Source of the DNA: CAYNLX01 sp964441535
Lineage (GTDB): Bacteria > Bacillota_I > Bacilli_A > RF39 > UBA660
Length of the DNA: 22,057 nt
Assembly (NCBI GenBank): GCA_964441535.1
Contig: CAYTXQ010000010.1
Location: forward strand, 1-22,057
Reading direction: 5' to 3'
Of the stretch, positions 14,056-21,850 are shown piece after piece. Position numbers and translations under genes: made by a program. Position 1 is the first letter of the stretch, and each line of letters starts with the position of its first letter. The notes beneath the pieces are model-generated. The model saw only the letters and a list, made by a program, of their open reading frames with translations. It was not told the DNA's origin and searched no databases.

Positions 14056-15502
14056 CTATTTTAAATGAAGCTTGATATTGTGTATCTAAATCTATTTCTT
14101 CTAAATCAACAATAAATCCTAGATTTTCTATTTTCGATTTAGCATCTCTTATAATACCAATTGCTTGAGTTATATTTTTTTCTTGTAATTCTATTTTTTC
14201 TTCTTGTTGTTTTACTTCATTTATAGAATCTATCATATTAACTGGATCTACCATATTCTCTATAATAGGTAGTGGACTCTGTATTATAGGTGGTTGTTCT
14301 ATAGCAGGATTGACAGATGGAACTTCATTAGATGACTGTTCTATTACAGGAGAAGTAGTTGGAACTTCACTAGGTACTGCTTGAATTGATATTTCTGGAA
14401 TAGCAGGAGGTATATTATTGTTTTCTACTGGAGCAGGTTCAACTTGAGATGTTTCAGGATTTAAACTTTCTGTATCAAAAAAGTTAAATCCTTGATTTGT
14501 GTTTGAGGATTCATCTACAGGTTCTACAGATATATTAGGTACTAATAATTCAGACTTATTATCTTGCGAAATATTATCTAATGGAGTTGATTGTGCTTCA
14601 ACAACAGGCTCTGTTTGAATACTAGAATTTTTAGGTTCTTCCGTCTGCATGTTTGCACCTTCTTCTTCAAGAAAATTAAAGAATTTATTCGTATTTGATT
14701 CTTCTTTTGGTTCAACTACTGGAGCAGGTTCAACTTCGTTGTTAGTCATAAATTCATTCATCGTTGGACTTGGAGCAGGTTGTTTATCAAGAATTTGACT
14801 TATATCAACACTATTATTTTTAATCTCATTAATATTTGGAACTAAATCTACCAAAGGTATATCATCTTCTTCTGAAGTTTCTGAATTTAAGTAATCCTTT
14901 CTTATTAAATCGTCCAGTTGCTTAACCGTTAATCTTTCAGTTAATGTTTTATTTAATAATTGATTTTGTATATTTTGATCCTGTAATTGTAATAAACTTC
15001 TTGCATGTCTTTCAGATATCTGTTCTTTTAATAGAGCATCCTGAACTTCATTTGATAAATTCAATAATCTCATTTTATTTGATATTACTGGTTGAGAAAC
15101 TCCTAGACGTTGAGCTAGTTGTTCTTGAGTTAAATAACCTCTATCTAATAAATTTTTATAACTTTTAGCCTCTTCTATTGGAGTTAAATCTTTTCTTTGT
15201 ATATTTTCAACAAGTGCTACTTCTGCACTCTGATTATCATCTAAATTAGCTATAACTGCAGGGACTTTAGTAAGCCCTGCCATTTTTGAAGCCTTGTATC
15301 TTCTTTCGCCTGCTATTATTTCGTATTTATCATCACCAAGTCTTCTTAAAACCAATGGTTGAATTACACCATGTTCTTTTATAGAAGCTGCTAATTCTCC
15401 CATTGCTTTTTCATCAAAACTTAATCTTGGTTGAAATCTATTTGGAATTATATCATCCAAAAAAATTTCGCGGACTTCACTTTCCATATTCATATTATTC
15501 AT
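14045..15502 (-). CDS. ParB/Noc-family chromosome-binding protein with long low-complexity extension
   Basis: A 485-residue protein; usual ParB/Noc are about 280. Residues 11-105 form the CTP-binding ParB N-domain, with PNRFQPRLSFD, GERRYKA (65-71) and ENIQRKDL (100-106). A helix-turn-helix domain follows (LTQEQLAQRLGVSQPVISNK, 124-143). From about 205 to 435 the chain is acidic, Pro/Ser/Asn-rich and probably disordered, with internal repeats: ESNTNKFFNF and SNTNQGFNFF, paired EPAPV motifs, and the near-repeats SEVPTTSPVIEQ and NEVPSVNPAIEQ. A conserved-looking helical tail closes it (437-485). It is next to rsmG, where Bacillus has noc, but no parA/soj is present nearby. Noc and Spo0J cannot be told apart by eye. 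It has its own promoter. Confidence 0.9.
   Translation of the reverse strand: MNNMNMESEVREIFLDDIIPNRFQPRLSFDEKAMGELAASIKEHGVIQPLVLRRLGDDKYEIIAGERRYKASKMAGLTKVPAVIANLDDNQSAEVALVENIQRKDLTPIEEAKSYKNLLDRGYLTQEQLAQRLGVSQPVISNKMRLLNLSNEVQDALLKEQISERHARSLLQLQDQNIQNQLLNKTLTERLTVKQLDDLIRKDYLNSETSEEDDIPLVDLVPNINEIKNNSVDISQILDKQPAPSPTMNEFMTNNEVEPAPVVEPKEESNTNKFFNFLEEEGANMQTEEPKNSSIQTEPVVEAQSTPLDNISQDNKSELLVPNISVEPVDESSNTNQGFNFFDTESLNPETSQVEPAPVENNNIPPAIPEISIQAVPSEVPTTSPVIEQSSNEVPSVNPAIEQPPIIQSPLPIIENMVDPVNMIDSINEVKQQEEKIELQEKNITQAIGIIRDAKSKIENLGFIVDLEEIDLDTQYQASFKIEKD
14425..14736 (-). repeat. Exact 21-base direct repeat inside parB extension
   Basis: Positions 14425-14445 and 14716-14736 are identical and begin CTACTGGAGCAGG. 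They encode VEPAPV in both copies. Together with the duplicated FNF-centred and EVP-IEQ motifs this shows that the extension grew by internal duplication. Confidence 0.75.
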
Positions 15503-15532
15503 AACAACAGCCCCTTTTACTATTCTTATTTT

Positions 15533-15561
15533 ATTCTAACTTATAATTAACTTTTTTTCAA
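15533..15561 (-). promoter_or_regulatory. sigma-A promoter for parB
   Basis: Minus strand TTGAAA (15556-15561), 17-base spacer, TAGAAT (15533-15538). The -35 lies within the last codons of rsmG, giving parB a separate promoter and a leader of about 25 bases. Confidence 0.65.
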
Positions 15562-16260
15562 TGCTTTTTTAATTATTTCATTATATTTTCTTGGATATCC
15601 TTCTTTGGTTTTAGATATCTTTTTAATTTTTATTATTGTCCTTAAACTATTTTCTTTTGGAAGAAATAATTTTATAGTATCTTTTAACTCTCCTCCAAGA
15701 AAACTAATAGTATACTTTGAATCATTTAACTCTTCTAATACATTACCTTTATATGAAATAAAATATCCATTTATTTTCACAAATGGCAGACATAATTCAG
15801 TTAGTACCGGTAAGTTTGTTACTGCTCTTGCAGTTACTAAATCAAAACTGTTTAAATAAGATTTAGGAAGCTCCTCTACTCTATTATTTATTATATTAAC
15901 ATTATTTAAACTTAAAACTTCAATCAATTTTTTTAGAAAATTTGTTTTCTTACTATTACTATCTAATAAATATAGACTAATATTTGGAAAAAAGATTTTT
16001 AGTACTACTCCTGGAAATCCTGCTCCACTACCTACATCTAAAAGAGTGTCTATTTTATTTAAATCAATTGCCTTAGTTATAGTTAAAGAATCATAAAAAT
16101 GTTTTAAATAAATATCATTATTATCCTTTATAGCGGTTAAATTTGTAGTTTTATTATATTCAATTAAAAAATCACAATAAGTTTTTAATTGCTTAAGTTT
16201 AAATTCATCTACATCTATATTTAATTTTTTTAATTCTTCTATAAATTCCTGTTCTTTCAA
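15547..16260 (-). CDS. rsmG: 16S rRNA (guanine-N7) methyltransferase RsmG
   Basis: A SAM-dependent methyltransferase that modifies G527 (E. coli numbering) in the 16S rRNA 530 loop. Visible are YNKTTNLTAI, LKHFYDSLT, LLDVGSGAGFPGVVLKI (SAM site), RVEELP and DLVTARAVTNLPVLTELCLPFVK. The start is uncertain because no ATG fits. TTG at 16260 gives 237 residues, the family length, begins just after the mnmG stop and has AAGGAT about ten bases upstream. In-frame GTG at 16269 and TTG at 16284 are alternatives that overlap mnmG and lack a properly spaced ribosome site. It is the third gene of the mnmE-mnmG-rsmG run and is probably cotranscribed with it. Confidence 0.93.
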   Translation of the reverse strand: MKEQEFIEELKKLNIDVDEFKLKQLKTYCDFLIEYNKTTNLTAIKDNNDIYLKHFYDSLTITKAIDLNKIDTLLDVGSGAGFPGVVLKIFFPNISLYLLDSNSKKTNFLKKLIEVLSLNNVNIINNRVEELPKSYLNSFDLVTARAVTNLPVLTELCLPFVKINGYFISYKGNVLEELNDSKYTISFLGGELKDTIKLFLPKENSLRTIIKIKKISKTKEGYPRKYNEIIKKALKKS

Positions 16261-16261
16261 T

Positions 16262-18133
16262 TTAATCACTATCCTTTTTAGCAAATTCTTTTTTTAAATA
16301 AACTGCCAATATTGATATATCAGATGGATTTACTCCACTAATTCTACTTGCCTGTGCTATTGTTAACGGTCTTATAATTTGCAGTTTTTCTTTCGCTTCA
16401 GAAGCCAAATTCTTAATTTTAGAATAATCTATAGATAAAGGTATTTCTTTTTCTTCTAATTTAAGTAATTTTTCTACTTCTTTTTCTTCTTTTTTAATAT
16501 ATCCTTCATATTTTACTAATATTTCAACTTGTTCTAGTACATCGTCAGAATATTCAATATTTATTAAATTCTTTATAAAATCTATTGTTATCTCAGGTCT
16601 TTTTAATAATTCCTTTAAAGTTAAATTCTTAGTTGGTATTGAAATATTATTATTTTCAAATAATTCAACAGTTTTAGAATTCTTTTTTAACTGAGTAGTT
16701 TCCAATAAACTTAATAAATTTATTATATCTTTTTCTTTTTTTAATAATTTATTATATCTTTTTTTATCTATTAATCCTTTTTCGTAGCCGTATTTTCTTA
16801 ATCTTAAATCTGCATTATCATGTCTTAATAAAAGCCTAAACTCAGCTCTAGAAGTAAGTAATCTATATGGTTCTTTTGTACCCTTTGATACTAAATCATC
16901 AATTAAAACTCCTATGTATGCCTCATTTCTTTTTAAGATTAAAGGATTATTACCTTCTAATTTTAATGATGCATTTAATCCCGCTATTAATCCCTGACAA
17001 GCTGCCTCTTCATAACCACTAGTTCCGTTTATCTGTCCAGCAGTATACAAATTTTCTATTAATTTAGTTTCTAAGCTAGGTTTTATCTGAAGAGGATCTA
17101 TTGCATCATATTCTATGGCATAAGCATATTTAGTAATTACTGCTTTTTCTAAACCATGAAGACTATGAACCATTTTTTCCTGAATATCTATCGGCATACT
17201 TGTGGAAAAACCTTGTAAATACCATTCATCATAGTATAAACTTTCAGGTTCTAAAAATAACTGATGCCTTTCTTTATCACTAAATCTAACTATTTTATCT
17301 TCGATTGAAGGACAATATCTAGGACCTATACCTTCTACAAATCCTCCATACATACTGGATTTAGATAAATTTTCTTTAATTACATTATGAGTATTTTCAT
17401 TAGTATAAACTAAATAACATTTCTGTTGATTATTTATATCATAATAAGGTTTAGTATCAAAACTAAAAGTATAGTATTCAGTATCACCACATTCTTCTTT
17501 TAATTTACTGAAGTCTATTGAATTAGAATTAATTCTTGGAGGAGTTCCAGTCTTTAATCTCTGAATATTGAAGCCTAGTTTTTTTAGGTTTAAACTTAAA
17601 TTTAGTTCTGTTTTTTCTCCATGAGGTCCCTCAATCTTTTTACTATCTCCTCTTAAAATATTACTTCTTAAATAAGTTCCAGTTGTCAATATTAAGGCAC
17701 TACAAGAAATTTTAGAATCATCTTCTAAAATTATACCTGTTACTTTATCATTTTCCACTATAATATTTTTTACAGTATTTTCTATTATTGTAAGATTTTT
17801 TAAATTCTTAAGTCTTTTTAAAATATTTTTAGGATAAGTTGTTTTATCGGCCTGGGCTCTTAGAGATCTTACAGCAGGTCCTTTTTTATTATTTAACATT
17901 TTTATCTGAAAATGAGATTCATCTGCAACTATTCCCATTAATCCACCTAAAGCATCAATTTCTCTTACTACAATACCTTTTGCTGTACCTCCTATTGATG
18001 GATTACATGGCATATCTGCAATATTTTTTATATTCATTGTTATAAGGGCAGTCTTATGACCTTTTTTTGCACTGGCATTAGCGGCTTCACATCCGGCATG
18101 ACCTCCACCTACTACAATTATTTCATATTTCAT
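16262..18133 (-). CDS. mnmG: tRNA uridine 5-carboxymethylaminomethyl modification enzyme MnmG (GidA)
   Basis: A 623-residue FAD protein that, with MnmE, installs the carboxymethylaminomethyl group on U34 of certain tRNAs. It begins MKYEIIVVGGGHAGCEAA (dinucleotide-binding loop) and contains ADMPCNPSIGGTAKG (conserved redox Cys), RLKTGTPPRI, the second FAD signature NGTSGYEEAACQGL, LLTSRAEFRLLLR and the C-terminal helical region that binds MnmE and tRNA. The start is ATG 18133, eight bases beyond the end of mnmE; an in-frame TTG at 18157 lies within mnmE and was rejected. Length is normal. The mnmE-mnmG-rsmG order is typical of the origin-proximal region in Firmicutes. Confidence 0.97.
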   Translation of the reverse strand: MKYEIIVVGGGHAGCEAANASAKKGHKTALITMNIKNIADMPCNPSIGGTAKGIVVREIDALGGLMGIVADESHFQIKMLNNKKGPAVRSLRAQADKTTYPKNILKRLKNLKNLTIIENTVKNIIVENDKVTGIILEDDSKISCSALILTTGTYLRSNILRGDSKKIEGPHGEKTELNLSLNLKKLGFNIQRLKTGTPPRINSNSIDFSKLKEECGDTEYYTFSFDTKPYYDINNQQKCYLVYTNENTHNVIKENLSKSSMYGGFVEGIGPRYCPSIEDKIVRFSDKERHQLFLEPESLYYDEWYLQGFSTSMPIDIQEKMVHSLHGLEKAVITKYAYAIEYDAIDPLQIKPSLETKLIENLYTAGQINGTSGYEEAACQGLIAGLNASLKLEGNNPLILKRNEAYIGVLIDDLVSKGTKEPYRLLTSRAEFRLLLRHDNADLRLRKYGYEKGLIDKKRYNKLLKKEKDIINLLSLLETTQLKKNSKTVELFENNNISIPTKNLTLKELLKRPEITIDFIKNLINIEYSDDVLEQVEILVKYEGYIKKEEKEVEKLLKLEEKEIPLSIDYSKIKNLASEAKEKLQIIRPLTIAQASRISGVNPSDISILAVYLKKEFAKKDSD

Positions 18134-18141
18134 TTTAACAC

Positions 18142-19494
18142 TTACTTTCCTAGACAAAATTTACTAAATAATTCATCTAACAATTCATCTTGATAAACTT
18201 CTCCAATTATAGAACCTAAAGAATTCCAGCAGTTTCTTAAATCTATTTCCAACATATCAATGGAAGCATTATTTTTTATGCCTTTTTCCACTTCAAGTAT
18301 GTATTTATAAGCTTTATCAAGTTCTGATATTTCTCTTGCATTCGATAAATAACTTAAGTCTTTAGTTTCTATCTTTTCTAAGTTAAACATTTCTATTATC
18401 TTATTTTTTAATTCTTCTAATCCTTTTTGTTCTATTGTATTTCCTTTAACTATATTAAAGTCTTTTAGTTTTTCAATATTTAATTTACTTTCAAGATCAG
18501 TCTTATTTATAAATACTATAGTTTTATCTTTATTTTCTTTTATTACTTTTAAATCTTCTTTTGTTACTTCTTCATTATTATTTAAAACATATATTAATAA
18601 ATCACTGTTAGATATTGTTTCAAGACTTCTATTTACTCCTATTTTTTCAACTATGTTTTTTGTTTTTCTTAAACCTGCTGTATCTTTTAAATTTAATAGA
18701 TAACCATTTAAAGAAATAGTACCTTCTATTATATCTCTTGTAGTACCTGCAATATCAGTTACTATAGCTTTTTCTTCTTTTAATAAAGCATTTAATATAC
18801 TACTTTTTCCTACATTAGGTTTACCTAAGATAGAAACATCTATACCTTCTTTTATTATCTTTCCATTTTTAGAATCTTTCAATATATCTAATATTTCATC
18901 TTTAACCTTTTTTAACTCAGGTTTTAAAATTTCATTTGTTACTTCTATCGCATCTTCATATTCTGGAAAATCTATATTTACTTCAATATTTGCCATTATA
19001 GATAAAATTTTATTCCTTAAATCAGATATTTTTTTTGATACTTTACCATCTATCTGATTAATAAACATTTTTCTTTCACTTTCTGTTTTAGAATTTATCA
19101 AGTCTTGAACTGCTTCAGCCTGAACTAGATCAATTCTTCCATTTAAAAATGCTCTTTTAGTAAATTCACCTGGTTCTGCTAATCTACACCCATTAGTTAA
19201 CAACAATTCTAAAATTCTTTTTGTAGTAATTAATCCTCCATGACAATTTATTTCTACAACATCTTCTTTAGTATAAGTTTTAGGAGATTTCATGAAAGTT
19301 ACTAATACTTCGTCTATTTTTTCTTTTTTATTCATTATAAAACCATAGAAAATTCTATTACCTGTAGATTTTCTGATTTTTTTATTTGAAAATATTTTAC
19401 TTACAATGTTTATTGAATCTTTGCCACTTATTCTAATAATTGAAACTGCCCCTATACCTGGGGCAGTAGATATAGCACATATAGTATCCTCCAT
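18142..19494 (-). CDS. mnmE: tRNA modification GTPase MnmE (TrmE/ThdF)
   Basis: A 450-residue GTPase of normal length. The N-terminal tetrahydrofolate-binding domain begins MEDTICAISTAPGIGA and contains VEINCHGG. The helical domain holds the inserted G domain with GKPNVGKS (224-231, including the potassium-binding Asn), AGTTRD (249-254), DTAG (271-274) and NKTD (330-333). The C-terminus ends in FCLGK, which carries the catalytic cysteine. It acts as a dimer with MnmG on tRNA U34. The ATG has AAGGAAGTG upstream, and an extended -10 promoter (19518-19526) lies between it and the jag terminator, so it begins a separate operon from rpmH-rnpA-yidC-jag. Confidence 0.97.
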   Translation of the reverse strand: MEDTICAISTAPGIGAVSIIRISGKDSINIVSKIFSNKKIRKSTGNRIFYGFIMNKKEKIDEVLVTFMKSPKTYTKEDVVEINCHGGLITTKRILELLLTNGCRLAEPGEFTKRAFLNGRIDLVQAEAVQDLINSKTESERKMFINQIDGKVSKKISDLRNKILSIMANIEVNIDFPEYEDAIEVTNEILKPELKKVKDEILDILKDSKNGKIIKEGIDVSILGKPNVGKSSILNALLKEEKAIVTDIAGTTRDIIEGTISLNGYLLNLKDTAGLRKTKNIVEKIGVNRSLETISNSDLLIYVLNNNEEVTKEDLKVIKENKDKTIVFINKTDLESKLNIEKLKDFNIVKGNTIEQKGLEELKNKIIEMFNLEKIETKDLSYLSNAREISELDKAYKYILEVEKGIKNNASIDMLEIDLRNCWNSLGSIIGEVYQDELLDELFSKFCLGK

Positions 19495-19517
19495 CCCAAT
19501 TCACTTCCTTTTCGCAT

Positions 19518-19526
19518 ATTATAGCA
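19518..19526 (-). promoter_or_regulatory. Extended -10 promoter for the mnmE operon
   Basis: Minus strand TGCTATAAT 24 bases before the mnmE ATG, just after the jag terminator. No convincing -35, as expected for an extended -10 promoter. Confidence 0.6.
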
Positions 19527-19540
19527 CAAGATAAATTATT

Positions 19541-19569
19541 AAAAAATAAAAAGAAGAGTTAATCTTCTT
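19541..19569 (-). terminator. Terminator after jag, containing its stop codon
   Basis: Minus strand AAGAAGA (19563-19569), five-base loop, TCTTCTT (19551-19557), then TTTATTTTTT. The jag TAA (19559-19561) is in the loop and its last codons form the 5' arm. Confidence 0.85.
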
Positions 19570-20161
19570 TATAGCCAATAACTAAATGTCTGTTAGGTTC
19601 TTCTCCCTCACTCTGACTTGTTATATTTTTAAAATTTGATAATGCATTATGAGCTACTCTTCTTTCATATGAGTTCATATCATTAAGTTTAATTTCTTTT
19701 TTTGTCCGCAAAACCTTTCTAGCCGCATCTTTAGCCATTCTTTCTATAATGGCAACTTGCTTATCTTTATAATTTTCCACATCTAGAATTATAAAGGGAT
19801 ATGCACTAAATTTTACAAAACATGCCTGTTTTATTATATTTTGCAATGCTTCTAGATTTTTTCCACCCTTACCTATTAGTAGAGAGTTATTACTTGAAAA
19901 CATTTTTATAGTAATTTGACCATCTCTGATTTTTGATTCAAATTTTATTTCCATATCGAGATTCTTAAGAAGATTTTCTAAATATTCTTTTACAAAATCT
20001 ATTACCTCATTTAATTTTGTTACTGTTAAAGATATAGTAGCAGATTTAAATAAACCTCCTTTAGTTTCCTCTTTTTTATAGATAATATCCTTTTCACCTA
20101 ATTTTAAATCATTCAATGCCTTAGTTAAGGCTTCTTCTAATGTTTTTCCCTCATATTTCAT
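19559..20161 (-). CDS. jag: Jag (KhpB/EloR) RNA-binding protein
   Basis: A 200-residue protein with the full three-domain layout. The Jag_N domain (1-50) contains KGGLFK (35-39 region), which interacts with the membrane or YidC partners. A type II KH domain has LLIGKGGKNLEALQ (GxxG at 97-100). An R3H domain has SYERRVAHNAL and SEGEEPNRHLVI (164-195). The family binds RNA with KhpA and influences cell-wall elongation and division in Firmicutes. The ATG lies one base after the yidC stop; AGAGG near the end of yidC is its ribosome site, so the two are translationally linked. It is the last gene of the rpmH-side operon, closed by a strong terminator. Confidence 0.95.
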   Translation of the reverse strand: MKYEGKTLEEALTKALNDLKLGEKDIIYKKEETKGGLFKSATISLTVTKLNEVIDFVKEYLENLLKNLDMEIKFESKIRDGQITIKMFSSNNSLLIGKGGKNLEALQNIIKQACFVKFSAYPFIILDVENYKDKQVAIIERMAKDAARKVLRTKKEIKLNDMNSYERRVAHNALSNFKNITSQSEGEEPNRHLVIGYKED

Positions 20162-20162
20162 A

Positions 20163-21095
20163 TTACTTACCTCTATTTCTCTTTACTACATAATTTTGAA
20201 TACAAGCAAACGCATTTGTTGCTATCCAGTATAATGCTATAGCTGCCGGTAAACTTAAAGATGCAACTGATATCATTATAATCATAAATTTAGTCATAAA
20301 TTGCATCTGCATTCCAGCATCTGATTTATTATCTGTGGTATTCATTGAATTTTTCATTGATAAATATGTTGTAAGAATTATTAATACTATAAGAACTATA
20401 TAGAAGTAATTTCCTTCAGTAATACCTTTTAAAGGAGTTGTACCTAATTGTAATCCTAGAAAGTTTCCTTCAAATATTGCAGGTACTCTATTAATAGCCT
20501 CTAGAAAAGCAAAGAATATTGGTAATTGTATAAATGATGTTAAACAGCCAGACACAGGATTAATGTTGTATTTTTTATAAATCATCATCGTTTCCTGACT
20601 CTTAGCCATTAATGATTCACTATCTGTCTTATCTTTATATTTTTTCTCAATTTTAGCTATTTCAGGTTGTGCTTTTTTCATATTTTCTGATTGATTTATC
20701 ATGCTTTTTGATAAAGGCATCATTAATATTCTAATTAACAATCCTATAATTATTACTGATAAACCATAATTTCCTACTAAGGATCCTACCTTAAGAAGAA
20801 TATATGCTAATGGTTTAACAAATACTGTTTCCCATAAACCTTCATACTTTAAATCCGTAGTTTTAAATTTGTTACAATCAGGTAAGTTTTTTAATTTAAC
20901 TTTTAATTTATCTTCATATTTTGTGTATAGTTTCAATAAATTCTTTGAAGTTGGCTTACATAATATATTTGAAGTTAAACTCTGACCAGTTTCATTATTA
21001 ACTATTCTCTTATTATTATCACTTATATATCTAGTACATCCTGATGTAAATAATATAGAAACAACAATTAATATAGATATTATCTTATTTTTCAT
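20163..21095 (-). CDS. yidC: Membrane protein insertase YidC/SpoIIIJ (lipoprotein form)
   Basis: A 310-residue insertase that helps place membrane proteins, alone or with SecYEG; in Bacillus the SpoIIIJ paralogue supports forespore development. The N-terminus is a lipoprotein signal with lipobox FTSGC (lipidated Cys at residue 20). An extracytoplasmic stretch of about 75 residues follows, then five membrane segments. The hydrophilic-groove arginine is present in GLLIRILMMPLSKSM, followed by the cytoplasmic hairpin KKAQPEIAKIEKKYKDKTDS and PVSGCLTSFIQLPIFFAF. ATG 21095 has GAGGAAAG six bases upstream and overlaps rnpA by 11 bases; ATG 21107 lies before that site. The preserved rpmH-rnpA-yidC-jag order supports the call. 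Confidence 0.96.
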   Translation of the reverse strand: MKNKIISILIVVSILFTSGCTRYISDNNKRIVNNETGQSLTSNILCKPTSKNLLKLYTKYEDKLKVKLKNLPDCNKFKTTDLKYEGLWETVFVKPLAYILLKVGSLVGNYGLSVIIIGLLIRILMMPLSKSMINQSENMKKAQPEIAKIEKKYKDKTDSESLMAKSQETMMIYKKYNINPVSGCLTSFIQLPIFFAFLEAINRVPAIFEGNFLGLQLGTTPLKGITEGNYFYIVLIVLIILTTYLSMKNSMNTTDNKSDAGMQMQFMTKFMIIMISVASLSLPAAIALYWIATNAFACIQNYVVKRNRGK

Positions 21096-21432
21096 GTCTT
21101 TCCTCATTTTCTAGCAGTTCTAATAATCTTTTATTCTTTTTATCGAATGAGTATTTTTCTGCTCTTTTCTTTATCATTATAATATAATTTATATTATTTT
21201 TAAATATAAACTTGTTATTATCTATAATATTTCTTATTTGTCTTTTCAAATGATTTCTGTTTACTGCGTTACAAATTCTTTTTCCTACAGCAATTCCAAA
21301 TCTAGGATAATCACTATCTGACTTTTCATAATGTATTAAAAAACATTCATTTTCTAAAACATTATTATTATTAATTATATTATTAAATTCCTTATTAGAT
21401 TTTATTATTTCAAACTTTTTAATAGTAATCAC
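21085..21432 (-). CDS. rnpA: Ribonuclease P protein component
   Basis: A protein of 112-115 residues that helps the RNase P RNA process tRNA 5' ends. It shows FNNIINN in the first helix, CFLIHYEKS, PRFGIAVGKRI and the RNR-type signature NAVNRNHLKRQIRNII. The family's usual opening (K-K-x-x-I-K-S-x-x-E-F) starts at the fourth codon of the listed frame. The listed GTG at 21432 lies directly against its ribosome site (AAGGAAGGTGAT), leaving no spacing. The AUU at 21421-21423 is eight bases from the GG and would give MKKFEIIKSNKEF, so the true start may be AUU. It lies between rpmH, after a terminator, and yidC, with which it overlaps. Confidence 0.93.
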   Translation of the reverse strand: MITIKKFEIIKSNKEFNNIINNNNVLENECFLIHYEKSDSDYPRFGIAVGKRICNAVNRNHLKRQIRNIIDNNKFIFKNNINYIIMIKKRAEKYSFDKKNKRLLELLENEERHEK

Positions 21433-21440
21433 CTTCCTTT

Positions 21441-21466
21441 ATAATAAAAACCACATTACTGTGGTT
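21441..21466 (-). terminator. Terminator or attenuator between rpmH and rnpA
   Basis: Minus strand AACCACA (21460-21466), four-base loop, TGTGGTT (21449-21455), then TTTATTAT. The rpmH stop codon overlaps the start of the stem. It would uncouple abundant rpmH mRNA from rnpA-yidC-jag, with partial read-through. Confidence 0.75.
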
Positions 21467-21587
21467 ATTTTGTTAATGTTTTTCTTCCTTTAGCTCTTCT
21501 TGAACTTAATATCTTAGTACCTTTTCTTGCAAAAAAACCAAGTTTTTTACTTTTTTTACGATTATTAGGTTGGAATGTTCTTTTCAC
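21465..21587 (-). CDS. rpmH: Ribosomal protein L34 (shortened)
   Basis: A 40-residue, extremely basic 50S subunit protein beginning MKRTFQPNNRKKSKKLGF, the universal L34 start, and ending RRAKGRKTLTK. The usual bacterial length is 44: the central RARMSxxNGR segment is reduced to FFARKGTK, a net loss of four residues. The start is GTG at 21587, with GGAGGAGG eight bases upstream. A consensus promoter (21617-21646) precedes it and a hairpin terminator overlaps its stop. It is the first gene of the rpmH-rnpA-yidC-jag block, which normally adjoins dnaA; here it does not. Confidence 0.93.
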   Translation of the reverse strand: MKRTFQPNNRKKSKKLGFFARKGTKILSSRRAKGRKTLTK

Positions 21588-21616
21588 AATATGTCCTCCT
21601 CCGTTTCAGCCTTTTA

Positions 21617-21646
21617 ATTATATTATAATAATATAGATATTGTCAA
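21617..21646 (-). promoter_or_regulatory. sigma-A promoter for rpmH
   Basis: Minus strand TTGACA (21641-21646), 18-base spacer, TATAAT (21617-21622). Both boxes match consensus fully. An alternative TATAAT five bases closer to the -35 would leave only 13 bases. Confidence 0.85.
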
Positions 21647-21814
21647 GAAAAACGAGATAAAAAGATGGCATAAATACAATTTATTCCGATTTTAAGGTAA
21701 ATTAGTTTTTTTAAAGGTTGTAATAAATTTATTGAGTTTTTTCAAATCATCATTTTTTCAGTATTTATCTAACTTCATAACTTTATGCAATTTTTTAATT
21801 GATTGCCTTACACT
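21647..21814. other. AT-rich intergenic stretch without a recognisable gene
   Basis: No open frame with a ribosome site is seen on either strand. A minus-strand frame encodes a lysine-rich stretch (KKLHKVMKLDKY, stop, KNDDLKKLNKFITTF) broken by TGA. It could be the decayed end of a gene but matches no family I recognise. There are no DnaA boxes (TTATCCACA type) and no parS-like palindrome, so I do not call it an origin. Confidence 0.4.
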
Positions 21815-21837
21815 AAAAAAGTAGAGTTTTTCTCTAC
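21815..21837 (-). terminator. Terminator after the BspA-like gene
   Basis: Minus strand GTAGAG (21832-21837), five A loop, CTCTAC (21821-21826), then six T. It lies about 14 bases after the stop codon. Confidence 0.85.
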
Positions 21838-21850
21838 TAATTTCTATTCA

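Noticed and set aside
21661..21810. Transposase remnant in the gap beyond rpmH
   Set aside because: The lysine-rich broken frame is too short and too biased in composition to assign to any transposase family, and no terminal repeats are visible.
14045..21850. parS or Noc-binding palindromes near parB and the origin-type block
   Set aside because: I found no TGTTTCACGTGAAACA-like or ATTTCCCGGGAAAT-like site by eye; they are probably elsewhere.
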